In this document: positions 41,257 through 53,151 of the stretch, in pieces
How the letters are laid out: each line of letters opens with the position of its first letter
How positions within the stretch are numbered: position 1 is the first letter of the stretch
Source of the DNA: Mycogone perniciosa
Taxonomy: Eukaryota > Ascomycota > Sordariomycetes > Hypocreales > Hypocreaceae
Reading direction: 5' to 3'
NCBI GenBank assembly: GCA_025331125.1
Contig: JAOALB010000016.1
Coordinates: 124,001-188,000, forward strand
DNA: 64,000 bases
Position numbers and translations under genes: made by a program
Notes under the pieces: generated by a model
The model's database searches: none
What the model saw: only the letters and a program-made list of their open reading frames with translations
Told to the model about the DNA's origin: nothing

Positions 41257-41841
41257 TTACGGCGAATCACTGTCATCCTGGTTCCCCAAGTCCATCGAGC
41301 CGCCAGGGATACGAGTGGAACGCATCCGGAGCTCGTCCAATTCATTGTCGCTGCCTGTGGCCAAAACCGGAGAATCCAGTATCTTGCACCAGGTGGTTTC
41401 CTCGCGAGGCACAATGCTTCTTCGCCCACTTGATGGTTGATTCAGACTATATTTGCGCAATACGTCTGTAATTCCAGGGTTCATCTTGTACGGTGAAATC
41501 CCCGCTGGAACGGGAGCGCTGACTTTGCGTGTGAACGCAGTCAGCTCCCTTTTGAAGTCTTCCACCAGAGACGAGCTCCGGCGTCGAAGAGTATCAATGA
41601 ACGTCTCATCATGATAAGGCTCAACTGGGGGTGCCTCTGGTTTCTCGTTCTGTGCCTCGCCTTCCTAAACGGGCCTCTTTTCATCGAAATCGGCGTCCAG
41701 ATAATATCTAGGCGGCGGTGACCTCAACCCGACATTCATGAGAATGATAAGCCCAAGTGTTGAAACGAGGATGAGGACTCCAATCGCAATGAGCACGATT
41801 TCAAGTCGGAACTCTTCCAGGGTGGGCTGTTGCTTAGACAT
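41257..41841 (-). pseudogene. Small single-pass membrane protein gene with an in-frame TAG
   Basis: From the ATG at 41841 the frame encodes a short soluble start (MSKQQPTLEEFRL), one strong membrane helix (EIVLIAIGVLILVSTLGLII) and a cytosolic-looking YYLDADFDEKRPV, then TAG at 41665-41667 (58 residues). The same frame continues for 135 codons with normal protein composition (PEAPPVEPYHDETFIDTLRR, then KYSLNQPSSGRRS). The second part has no nearby ATG. An intron from GTCGGG (41733) to the TTTAG at 41665 would remove the stop and keep frame, but the donor is weak and the removed peptide looks coding. So nonsense mutation, sequence error or odd splicing are all open. I recognise no family. Confidence 0.55.
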
Positions 41842-42129
41842 TTTGATTCAAATATCGGTGAGGGGGGATGTTGTAGAGTCTCCGGTACAATTTTGCGTTT
41901 CCTTGTATAAAAGTTCACAGGCCTTGGGTTTGGAGTATGGGCCTTTCAACAAGCTGGGGAATGAATGAATCCCTTGGTTGGAGAAGTTTTGTTGCTTTGG
42001 CAGAAGAAAGATGGGGATGTGTCGAGCAAAAAAGTATGCAAAAAAGAAGATACCCTTCGTGTGCACAGGGGAGGAGAAGTCAATCATATAAAGATATATA
42101 ATAGGTCAGGTTTCGGATCGTATTTATTC

Positions 42130-42420
42130 TCAACGGCTCATCTTCTTAGGACTGATTGGATGGTTTCCCATTCTGCATAGGGATGGCTGTATTACTTTGT
42201 AGATCCCGGGATACGGCGAGAACCATGTGACAATATACCTATCAAGAGGCTTTCGGGCTTCTGGAATCTGCAAGAACAGCTCAGCAGAGGGCCTCAGGAC
42301 CATGACTTGCATCTGCTCTTCGTGCTTGCCGTGACGTGGCAGTGGTTGGTTGGAAGGTCTCGACGGTGCGGCTGCAGTGGCTCTCCCTGGACAGCCATCG
42401 TCTTTCAGGTCGAGAGGCAT
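42130..42420 (-). CDS. Doubtful 96-aa open frame, unknown
   Basis: The frame runs from an ATG at 42420 to the stop at 42130. The second half (RYIVTWFSPYPGIYKVIQP) looks like it could be protein, but there is no domain, no conserved neighbour and no splice evidence. It may be chance. Confidence 0.25.
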   Translation of the reverse strand: MPLDLKDDGCPGRATAAAPSRPSNQPLPRHGKHEEQMQVMVLRPSAELFLQIPEARKPLDRYIVTWFSPYPGIYKVIQPSLCRMGNHPISPKKMSR

Positions 42421-43655
42421 GCGTCTCCTAGGGGAACGGTAGTTTGATGCCCAAGCAGCCCCGACTTTTCAAGGCTTGCACCGCATATCCTCCTGGCGTG
42501 CGGAGAGAGGCATCTGGGCTCTACGAATAGACGCCTCCTGTCAGCTGTACTACGTTGCACTAGCCGGACAAAGCAGCTTGTCACGGTCGTTCTCGGGGAG
42601 AAATTTATTTTAATAATGCGGGCGAACGGAGCCTGCCCTCCTCCTCACATTAGGCTGCTCCAAAGGGGGTGGCGAACGCAGCCAGTCAATGCAATGCTAC
42701 GCGGCAGATACAAGTCGAAAAGCATGTCGGAAACACCACCATGACGGTAAGACAACAGTTCACATCTCGCCGTGAGATGAGGGGTAGAGAGATCCGTTCA
42801 TCTAGCACGCAAATATGACCCATGGCAAGTTGATGAATCGCCATAGGTTGATTAATCGTGCGGAAAGTGTATGAATGTATAAGAAGAGAAGAAGAAAAAA
42901 AAGAGCGAGAGAAGCGGTAAAGACCCACGCGACCTTTGAACCCTTTCGTTCCATCACGTGATGGTAACAGGGGGTAGCTTCGTTCCCCTCTTTTCTCCTC
43001 TTTTATTAAGTGCTCTTTTTTTTCTCTTCCGTCTTTCCGCTTGCAAACTTTTCTCCAAACTCTTCAGCTCCAAGACTGCTACCCTCACTCCGGACCAACG
43101 GCTGCTGGCTGGCCTTGGCTGCTGGTTACACTTGGATTGCTTCCCCTCATCCTGACCGACTGTGCCATTCACGGCTCCTCCGAACCTGAGGTCTTCGCCC
43201 AACGCAACGCTACGCTACGAAGCTGAATTGCGGCCGAAAGTACACAACCTCGGTTCACTGGTAGGTAGAGGAGTCGTGTGGCATTGCGGTTAGAGGGACA
43301 TGCAGCGCTTCATGTGTTCAATCGTGTGACATGCACCCACATATTGCCTACACCTCGCTGCTATCAATGCGCAAGTGTGTTACTTTATTTTTATCGTTCG
43401 AAGTGGAAGAAAAACCCAAAGGTCTAGACAACCAGTCTGCTCCACCCTGATGCCATAGATTTCTGTGTTGCATCAGGACTAAAATCAGACGCACATTTTT
43501 TTTCGTAAAAAGTAGTGTTCATAAATCTTGCCATCTGGTAAGCTCTCTACGGAGAACTCCCTACACATGTTTCATAACGCCAAATATCCAATCGCTTGAT
43601 CCGGTCCTCTTGCGCCGTTGCCATGTCCCCGACATGCAAACTACCTATGATTCCG
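42421..43655. other. Intergenic between the doubtful 96-aa frame and the Zn2Cys6 gene
   Basis: No gene supported. A C/T-rich, T-run-containing stretch at 42980-43040 resembles a promoter or leader on the plus strand, but no coding frame follows it. Confidence 0.5.
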
Positions 43656-46058
43656 TCATATCTTGCTGCCAAATATGATGTTTTCGTTGGTAAAAGATAG
43701 TAAGAATTTGGCCACCAGTCGGCCTGTGTAAAGAAAAGACGTGTCCATGGGGAAGGGATGTTCTTCCCTGTGTAATAAAATTTCGTCGTCGGCGAGGAAC
43801 TGCAAATCTTGCCCTGTGCTGCAGTTAGCATATTATGCCTCCCCAGTATGAATAAGACAAAAGGACTCACAATCCTCCCCATGGAACAACTCTCTTAGCT
43901 TCTTAACCATTTCCATGGCGGGTTGATCCATCTCCCCTTGCTCTGCAAAACTGTTGTCAAACAGAGGATTGAAGCTCCTGGTGTTTGCATCTTTCGTGTG
44001 CGTCTGATAAAGATGATGGAACTGATACGCAAATTGTTTGAACGGCATGTTCTCCAACTCCTTGCACGTATCCAATGCCAGCGTTCTCTTGTATTTCGGC
44101 GCATATTTGTTCCTCATGTTGATTTCATTTTGCGATACGACAAAATTGTCCGCGGCAGTCTCAACCGCCTCCATAAACAGGCAGAGAACGAGGAAAGCGG
44201 CGAGACAAGGGGCCCATTCTCGGCGAAGCTTGGGCTTGAGTGATTTGGAGAATAGTTCAAACAGTTGTTGCATTTCCCGCAGAATCAGCTCGTCGATGAG
44301 GGACTTGATCTGTCGAGCGAGCACTCGAGGGGTCACCCAAGGGATGTTTTGCGGGACAAGACCAGTTGGCAAGAGGGAGATGATGGATTGACGAGTCAGA
44401 CAAAGGTGGCGGGTCATGACATAGTGCATGGTATATATGGAGAGTGCTCGCTTGACCACTGTAGACTGGTTGCAGTTAGTATCTTGTCTTCCGGTGACCA
44501 AGTGTCGCAGACTTACATCTGACTGCTTCGCGAAGGTCTGTACGATAGAAAGAATCATCGTCGGTAACCTGGTGGACCTGAACGAGTCTGTGACCTGCTC
44601 CGCATATAGGGGTTCATTCATCAAGTTTTGCACATATGCCTTCGCCAGCTTCCTAAGCTCATCTTTCCGTCCACTCTTGTTGAGTTCAATACCGATAGGA
44701 GCCGACCCATTCGAATGAAGGTCAACTCGATCGTTACCCGTACTCAAGTGCCAGTGCTGCAACACATCGCACGTCTTGGCCGTGAAGAACTGGGCTTTGA
44801 TAGTCAAAGTAGTCGCAAACCGTGGTCCAGAGGAGAGCTCAACCTGGCAATGCTGCTCGGCGCCATTCACATTAAAACCTTCAATGTTCTCGCCGATGAA
44901 TTTCGTCATGACATCCTTCTTGAAGTGTCCACGGATGAATTCAGGGAACAGAATCGGCAAAAAGTCCTGGAACTGCCAGCACACCACTTGCGGAACTTGC
45001 AACATGAGCTTTTTGCAGTGCTTGCACGGCCGTTCCTTGTCGCACTTGACCTTGCGGCTGTGACAGCAGAAACAAGCACCAACTCTTCTAACTTGCAATG
45101 CGCTCTCCTTGGTCTCGTTCGCCAGAGGACCCTTTCGGCCCTTCTGTGTCGTCCTCATGGCCTCGAAGCACTCGAAGGGGTTCGGCTTACCCGCGCGGGC
45201 ACTAATAGTGGTCGGTGTGACAATCACAAACTTGCTAGACTGATCGTTCTTGGCCTTCTCAACTTTGCTACCTATTACCTTTCGTATGCTGCCACTCGCT
45301 GACTTGCTGCTTCTCTCTGATTTCACCCCAGGAGATTTGGGGCTTGAGGAGCCGGTGCTCGGGATACTCGGCGAAGTCATTATGTCTTCGAATATGAATG
45401 TATTTTCAGTCATACCCCTCGGGCTTGTAGGGTTCCATGGCGGCAAGTTTAGATCGGATTGAAAGGATTGAAGAGCATTTTCTTGGAGCAGTTGCTGTTG
45501 GAGTTGGTGTGGTACTGGACTTGTCTGATTCATTGTTGTGAAGGAATCCGCCTGGAAGTCATTCAGGTATGGCGCCAAATCTGTACTCCCATCAATATTG
45601 TCCAAAAACGGCACGTTTCTGCACATAAACTTACCGTTTAGTTCTTGTGGTGAAATGCCCGTAGCATTAGGTGACATGAACAGATATTGCTGGGGCGTCA
45701 AGAACGCATCTGCGTCGGCATTGCCAGAACTTGCCGGAGCAGTGCTCAGAAACGCATCAGAGCCTATGAATTCGGCTTCTGGCTGATACGAGTTGCTCGC
45801 TGGTAGAAATACGTTTTGATCCATGTCTCCGATTGACGAGGGCGAAAGCCCAACCTGTGATGGCGGAGACACATGGCCAACGATGGCAAAGCCGCTCAAG
45901 CTGCCACTCGCCGGGCTGGGAAGAAATCCAATCGATCCCGTAGCTGATACGACGCTCGAATACTCGATATACTGCCATGATTCATCGGTATCGCCAGTCG
46001 AGTCGAAGTCGTAAGGCGAAGAGTGCGGGGAGGCACTATGAGAAGTGACTGAGGCCAT
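43656..46058 (-). CDS. Zn2Cys6 fungal transcription factor, 764 aa, three exons
   Basis: Exons are 44517-46058, 43871-44465 and 43656-43813. The binuclear zinc cluster is at about residues 327-360: C-x2-C-x6-C-x5-C-x2-C then a final Cys after 11 residues (CFCCHSRKVKCDKERPCKHC). The first 300 residues are Ser/Pro/Gln/Asn-rich, typical of an activation domain, with basic KSERSSKSAS and KVIGSKVEKAK near 250-275. The region after the cluster is helical, with no textbook fungal-specific TF middle domain that I can name. The first intron (44466-44516, 51 nt) is a multiple of three without a stop; the second (43814-43870) restores the end WQDLQFLADDE to SKI. Target genes cannot be inferred. Confidence 0.88.
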
Positions 46059-47740
46059 GATGGGTCTCTAGGGAAAATTTGAGGCGAAATCCCAGTCCAA
46101 TCACCGATTTCTATTAACGAAGTATCCAATATTCCAGATCAGATACTATCTCGCGCGAAGGTGTGTCGCAATCGCTGTTGAATATGGGTACTATTGGCGG
46201 ATGCTGATCGCTTGCGCTGGATCACCCCATCTGCACCAATTCCCGCAACAAAAATCGGCAAAAATCTAGGCTATGAGTATCGCTCCAAGCAATGATCAGG
46301 AAGGCAAAAACATGTATCAGGAATCAAATCGCCTCCATTGTTGGGTCATACGGATGTTTATGGCGTTGCGGCTCGGTGTCTTGCAAGCGCTAAGCCATAA
46401 AGGAACACCGAACTTGCGATCAAGAGGATCACTATCATTGGTGGCAGTTGGGGCTATCTTTAGAATCCCGCTGACCACTCACAGCTTTGTCTTGCAGCAC
46501 ATGCATGGAGCAGCCATATTCGGGATCACATCACCTGGGACATGGTATTGTATTAGTAGTATTACTCCATATTGATCTTGCGGTCGTGGAACCGCAGTGA
46601 GTGCAGGTCTAGGCGTCACCTTAGTTGTCTCATTCTTGCTTAGGGTGCTGTTACCGACTGCCAAACCAGACACCGACGCATCACGGCTGGTTCGACAACT
46701 ATGCCAACATTTACATGAGTACTTCTTACAGAGCACAATAAAAAAAATTTGTCAAGTTCATATCATTAATGTTTAGAACAAAAAAAGACTCCCCTCAGAT
46801 GCTCCAGTCAATGGCAGAATACCCTTTACTATCTACTTCCTTGACGTATGACACGAGAGTTCTAGGGTAAGCTACTGCAGCGAACTTGGCAAATTTACCA
46901 ATCCAAGAAGATAAAGACTGCCAAGCGAGAAAATCATGGGTATCCCATTTTCTTTTTTCTATCTGATACGAGAAGACATTCCAATATTATGAATTTATCA
47001 TCAAGCACAGCAAGTTAATTCCATAGTCTCTTCCTCGTGCCTTATTATCCAATCATCCAAGCCCTTAACGGCACCACATTACCTAGCATCTCAGTATAAC
47101 TAACAAGACATGGTCCAAATATGCCATCTAGAAGCACCATAGATACTGTAATATGAAACACTGTACATTCCCGAGCCTAGGTATGCTGGAGCCCGACAGC
47201 TTCTGAATTATAGTCATCAAAGCCTGGTTTCCCAAACATGGAGTTCATCAAGGTCCATGACACGCTTGTCGATCGAGTCACAAGGGGGTTCGAAGAAAGG
47301 AAGAAAGGCAGGTTGGTAGCAAAGCTCGTTTGTTGGTGATAGATAATAATGGAAGTGAGTCTCGCTAGCTTCTAGAACTAGCTCACCGAGACACGAGCAT
47401 GAAGCAAAGAACACATATGAGCAGTAACATCATTGCTTCCACGAACAAAATACACCATTTTTTCTTTACATCATTCAAATCGTTAATGCCGTCTAAAAAC
47501 GGGTCCCAGGCCCATAGATCGTCATCGGCCCGGCGCAGATAAAACGTTCGGAACTGCCTCTTCGTTAGTTTGGTTCAGGGTGTGGAGCTACCCAGGGGAA
47601 GGACGTACGTTGACAGTCATTTTCTCGTGGTACTCATTCGCTCCGATCGGAAACAATAAAACGTCGTCAAGTTGCAGTCTCATGGTAAAGTAAAACGTGA
47701 TCATTAGGGTCAAAAAGAGACTGAAGTAGGGGGAGAAGGC
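46059..47740. other. Intergenic upstream of the Zn2Cys6 gene
   Basis: About 1.7 kb without a supportable gene. It contains the Zn2Cys6 promoter on the left and the 3-prime flank of the 47741 gene on the right. The 46740-47160 part is AT-rich. A short plus-strand frame at 46273-46575 has no coding character. Confidence 0.55.
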
Positions 47741-48890
47741 TTAAGATCGGAATCGAGCGTTGGCACGCTCCTGGATCTGCTTCTCCGTTGAAACGTATAG
47801 CCGGTCGAGATAATCCATCGCCGACGCATCCTTCAGGATTTTAGCGACCTGAATACCAGCTGAAATGAGCTGGAGGATGTTTCTATCGTCCTTTAGAGGA
47901 CGACTCTGGTGCTTGGCGGCGTGCCGCATCTCCAGAGAGTTTTCAAGGATCGTGACAAACTGCTTGATCTGTCCATTATAGAGAACCCTAGCAGGGATTC
48001 GCCGCTTGGTCGCAAGTCTTTTGAGGAGGTAGACCCACTCGGTCCATTCTCGGTCGTGAGGTCTTTCCACGGGTCTCATGTCTTGGGTCAAGGGAATTGG
48101 GAACTGATACTTGGCCACGAAGTCGAAGGCGCATTGAGACAGCCTGTCGTTGACTTGGTTGAGTACGTTGTCCTGCTCTTGGACATGGAGGTTCGTGGGT
48201 AGATGTGGGAGCTCCCTTTCTTGCATTGCAATAACATCTGGTGGGGGACGCTGCAAGAACTGATGGGGACCATCGAACTCATCTCGGTTCGATGGTCGTC
48301 GTTGAGATCGGGGCTTGCCGTTGGACTTTGGCTTTGCTGTCGGGATCATGAGATCGATTCCATTATCGAGGGAGTAGTCGGACAGGCTGGGTGAGGCAAT
48401 GATGTCGTCCACTGAACCGGTGGGCGAGTATCGGCCTTGGGCATCCCATGTAGAAGATCTGCTGCGTTTGTGTGATCCGTACACCGAGTTGGAGCCATTG
48501 GTTGCCCCAGGTGGCGACTGTGTAGTATAGGATGAATGAACGGCAGCCTCTGGTCGTGGGTGGTGTCCGTTTGGCGCCACAGGCGGGCCATCGGCCCAGG
48601 GGTAGGCATTGGCTGTGTAGGTTATGCTTTGAAGCACTGGTGTTATTCTGACGTTCATGAAAATAGCATGCTGCGGTCTCATCTTACCTGGAGCTAGGGT
48701 AGAGGCTGCTGGCAAGCCCTCCGTTGTTGTATGGCTCGACGAAACAGCTATGTGCTGTGTCAGCCCCGGACAACCACTTCGTTGGCAGGTAGTCGGGCAC
48801 TCCGCACCTGCGCGTTGGGTTCCAGGGGCCGTTGGAAACGGACGGCATCTTGTAAGCAAAACCGGACTGGGCCATCTCCTCAGGGCTCAT
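47741..48890 (-). CDS. Unknown protein of 362 aa with a conserved-looking helical C-terminus
   Basis: Exons are 48688-48890 and 47741-48626, with splice AGCTCCAG|gtaaga...cttcaaag|CATAACC, keeping frame. Residues 1-200 are rich in Pro, Ser, Gly and Asn and likely disordered. Residues about 210-362 are helical with many charged residues: FDFVAKYQFPIPLTQDMRPV, REWTEWVYLLKRLATKRRIP, and QLISAGIQVAKILKDASAM. I do not recognise a family. The start at 48890 follows a TTTTGCAG acceptor-like site one base before the ATG, so a leader intron or additional upstream exons are possible. A nuclear or regulatory role is only a guess from the disordered N-terminus. Confidence 0.75.
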
Positions 48891-50528
48891 ACTGCAAAAC
48901 AAAATGGCAAGAAACAAGAACGTCTCTGGGAACTGCGAATGAAAGAGAAAACGCAGGCCAAGAATATCAAAAAAGCACTGGCTGAATCCTGTGGACTCCG
49001 GCAAGACCAAATCCTGTGGAGAACTTGTACACCTTGGGCATAGGTCCTAAGCAGTCCGGGAAGTTCTAGATATCCCGGAGGGTCCACGGTGAGTGATGCT
49101 CCGGGTTGATGAAGGTCCTTGGGTCTTCCGTTGATGGCTTACAGGCGGTGTGTTCAAGCAGCCAAGTGGCCAATCCAGAAGTGCCAACCTCGACTGGGTT
49201 GTGGCCTTCTGGGGCAAGCTGTGATCAGGCACACAAAATTGCTGTGCGAGGGCCCGAATCGTCCTTGAGGGTCCAATTTCCAGGTAAGGGAGTGATGAGA
49301 TTGTTTGCCCGGGTAAGACAAATCTGTAATGCAGGTGCTTTGCCAGCCCGGAATGGAGGCGCTTTATTTATGTAGGTGATTGAGCTCACTAAAAAGGCAC
49401 GGACACAGCACTCCAGACTTGGCTTGGCGACCCTGGTCCGAGATGATCACTGGGGATTCCGTGTTGGGATCAAGGAACGTGAGGAGGAACCAGGGCAAGC
49501 TGACAGGCACGACCAAGTTTTGTTAGGTGTTCGCCACTTTTTCGTCCCAATCATCAATCAATCAATCAGGTGCCCACGGCGGGATCCGGGGTTAATGACC
49601 AGACCAGTCCAGGTGAGGCACAAGGGAATATCGTCCAGATGTAGGACTCCGTATGGAGGTACCTGTAGTTGTTCCTTGGTAGCGGTAGTACCTGTTTGCT
49701 TGTTCCGCAAGAATAAATGGTGGAGCGGACGGAGAGGACGGTTTCGGTGGGATACGAGCAAGATGCCGAACCAGGATTGCCTGTATGGATTGGGTATGGA
49801 GTTCGGCTCGTCCAGGAACCGTCTTGAACCGAGGGGCGGGTTGATGCTGCAAACAAGTCGAAAGTGACCTACAGACAGTTCTCCGTGCCCAGTTGAAAGC
49901 TCTCGGAGTGGCGAATTCCCGAGGCTGTTTGCTCAGTGTCAATGACGACGCCCTTCTAACTTGCTTTGTTGATGGAAGAAAAGCAAAGATTGCCCGCCCA
50001 TCATGTCGACGTGCAGGACGGAGTAAGCCCATCGTGGGGTAGGCTGTGGTTGGGCTCCGTCCATTGTTGCCCAAGGAGAGCTGACGTTCGGTGAATCAGC
50101 CCTCCCAGACCTATCCAAAACAAGAAATTCTCTAGGGGCCACTGAATGTACGAGAAGCGGTCAAATGGCCGTCTGGCTTGGGCAGCAAAATTAGGCTGCA
50201 TCGACTCAAGCCCGATGGGATGCCCACTTGGGCCAAGGCATGGGCCACGCGCGATTGATGAGACCAGGCTGACCAATATGGGAGACGACAGGGTCAGGGC
50301 TGTGATCAATACAGGCAACCGGCTGCCCATAGCAGTACGAAGTACATAGTATTAGGCAAATACCAATTGCAACGTAACGCTCGTGGTGAGAGGAAGTTTA
50401 AGCCCTCAGTGACGTCTGGGGAAGAGTATGTATTCGAGACGGCCAGCCGACGGACCCAACTGCAAAGGACACGACAAATACGCTGGTTACGTCGTACATG
50501 CACCTCGCACGTATGTAGTAGTTCGATA

Positions 50529-50554
50529 TACTACTACTAGGTACTAGGTACTAC
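50529..50554. repeat. TACTAC / GGTACTA short repeat
   Basis: A run of TACTACTACTA followed by GGTACTA units. Simple sequence in gene-free DNA. Confidence 0.8.
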
Positions 50555-51326
50555 TCGATAAATGCTTTGTGGGTTAGGTTAGTATGGAACATCGACAATT
50601 GGCTTTCAAACTTGACGTCGCGTTCGTTGTGAGGAGTGAGTGCTATATTAATTATTATTACAGAGCCACTGCTGGATCGTTGATATTAGTATTAGTCTGT
50701 TTGGGGCAACAGCGGCAAGCTCCTATGACAGGATGAGCTAGTTGCCTGTCCCGTACGAAGTACATCTTGGCTTTGTGAAAGGGACATGTGTTAATTTCTA
50801 ATTTTTGAATGCCATTCCTGGGGAGTTGGGAGTCGCCGATGGTACTTATAGTGTTTACAAGGGTAAAGCATGTCAATCGTGGTCAACAAGTGTTTCTGTC
50901 CAAGAACTGACGGAGGTTGGAGCGCCACTCGCGAAGGATGTGCGCTTTTGTCTGTACTCGTAGATGCCCAACTTGTTTGGATGGATGGCAGCAATTTCCA
51001 GCGGACTTATTTTCGGTCTTGGCATATCATGGCGCTTGGCTAGTGTCGTGTATTCTGATCAAAGTTTACGGAAGAATTTGCCAGGGCCGAAATTGCCTGA
51101 TGACGTCTCGGACATGTTGCGAAAATGATCCTATTCCTGGTCTGGCCTGCTACGACATGGACGGCGATGAATGCCAATGTTGCCCGACGGTGTCGACAGC
51201 GGCTCAGCTCTTCGAATGTCTCACTGTTGGATGAGAGAAACTCGAAGAACGTCTCATGACTGCTAACGGCGAGGCTTCAACAAGTAGTATCCAGGGAGAT
51301 GGGACAGGTTCTGTCTGCATCAAGGG

Positions 51327-51346
51327 AGAAGAGAGAGAGAGAGAGA
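51327..51346. repeat. GA dinucleotide microsatellite
   Basis: About ten GA units in a row in the gene-free region. Confidence 0.9.
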
Positions 51347-53151
51347 TACGACGAGCAACACGATAGCAATGTTGGGGAAGAAACAATTTGAGAGGAATAG
51401 ATGAAACAGCCCCAAGGCCATTGGCCTCGGCTTATCCCGTGAGAGATTATGAAGGCATCGATGAAATGAATGTTACTTACTACCCTCAGCAGCAGACCGA
51501 CTTGAGATGCAAACATAAAGAGGCACTTGATGTAGTATTACATCCAGGCCGATTAAGGACTGAACTGTTTCTGTCAGACAGCGGATATCGTTGAAAGGAC
51601 GGAATTAAGCCCGGCTGCAATCAGTTTCATCATACCCATGATGTGATGAAGACTGTGATGGATAGAGGTTTTGGTGTTGCACAATTGACAGTTGTTTGGA
51701 AGGTTGCTCATCGGCGCCTCGGCTTAGCTAATAATGCGATGCACCACCGTTCCAATGGAGGCGAGCCTTACGGGACGTTTTTCAAACTCTCTTCTTCATA
51801 GGGCACATCCCCTCTTTTTGTTTTATCACGTCACGAGAGCCTCTTTTCGAAGCGTTCATTCGTTTTTTCCGTCTGTGACGACATAGTTTGACTGACAAGC
51901 ATAGGCGGCCCGTTGCGCGACCCTTATCACCTGTATCACATGCGTTAACTCGTCGACGACGTGCATCGCCAACGATGATTTTGCTTCACAACCCCGCTTC
52001 TGAGCTCTTGTGCAGAGCCTACGTGGCTTCGCTTGTTGCAGCTTCGGTCTCCGAAGAGCAAATGGTTGGTGAGCGTTGAGCTCACTCGACACACCATGTA
52101 CAACACACATGCTGAGTTGGCCAACTCTGGGGTTACAATCATTGAGATGGGGGGAGAGGGCAGACAAAGCATTGGCCGCCTCATCGACCTATCGCATCAA
52201 CCTATCTCAGACCTCCAACAAGCAACAAGCGTTCTGACACGAAGCGCCCGCTCTCGCCTATCTCTCGTACCCGCCCCTGCCCGAACAAGCTCCAACCTGG
52301 CACCAGAGACGACGGATTTACTGGCCGATCTGCCTCCCGGATCGACTGAAAACTCCATCCAGATGGATTACTTGTGCTCTTCGCGCGAGATGATCGCTTG
52401 TTGCTTGCATTCTTGACGATGCAAGCAAGCAAACGAGCACAAGCAGTCGGCCAGCACAGCACATCCCTCCACACCGGCCCCTCTTCGTCGTCCCTCCTTG
52501 TGCCCACCGACAATATGTAGTGCTGTGTTGTCCTGCAGCCATCATGCCGCTTCTCATCACGTCCAGCGATGTTCTGGGCAGTGATAGGGTCACTCTGCTG
52601 TCGCCGTCTCCACCAGGCCCATCTGACAACCAAGGACCATGGTCGAGCCAGCGCCAACACACCATGCAGGCCCCTGTAAAACGAGCCTATCAATCGCTGT
52701 TACAGGACGCCAACGCACGCCAACGGCCAGCACAGTGACCTGTTTGGCGACCTGTTATTGGCGCTTCGTGTAGTGAGACACGCTGTCAGTGGGGTCGTCG
52801 CTTCGCCTTGGACTCAGCGTCAGGCTCGACCGCAACGATAAAACCCGCAGACCCCCTCGTCGCCCAACTTCTCCTTTCGCTTCCTGATTTTCTGCCCAGC
52901 GGTTTCTGCCCAATCACCAGACGCCTCCCTTGTCATCATTCAAGACCGCCTTTTCTGTACCTCATTTGTATCCACACGTTACTCCTTCCTCAATTCAGCC
53001 ATCAGGAACTCAAGCCAATCCGAGGAACCGCCTTGCCGCGCATCATCACGACAGCATCCCATTTGCGGTGCTGAGTCTACCACAGTCAGCCTCTCCCCAG
53101 GTTGACTAGCCGGATTCCCAGGGCCTGTTCACACATTCCACCCGGGATACA

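Larger units (their letters stand above)
48891..53151. promoter_or_regulatory. Large gene-free region upstream of the C2H2 factor gene
   Basis: About 4.3 kb with no credible gene on either strand. It holds an AATC run (49553-49568), GTACGAAGTAC-type motifs (about 50335 and 50753), a TACTAC/GGTACTA repeat (50529-50554) and a GA microsatellite (51327-51346). The last 1 kb before 53152 is rich in C/T with many CACC and TCTCTC stretches, like a long leader. Such long upstream regions are common at fungal developmental regulators; that it serves the 53152 gene is inference. Confidence 0.5.

Noticed and set aside
49376..50330. Open frames of 100-160 codons in the gene-free region
   Set aside because: They overlap each other on both strands, are rich in Arg/Ser/Pro, and show no domain or splice pattern.
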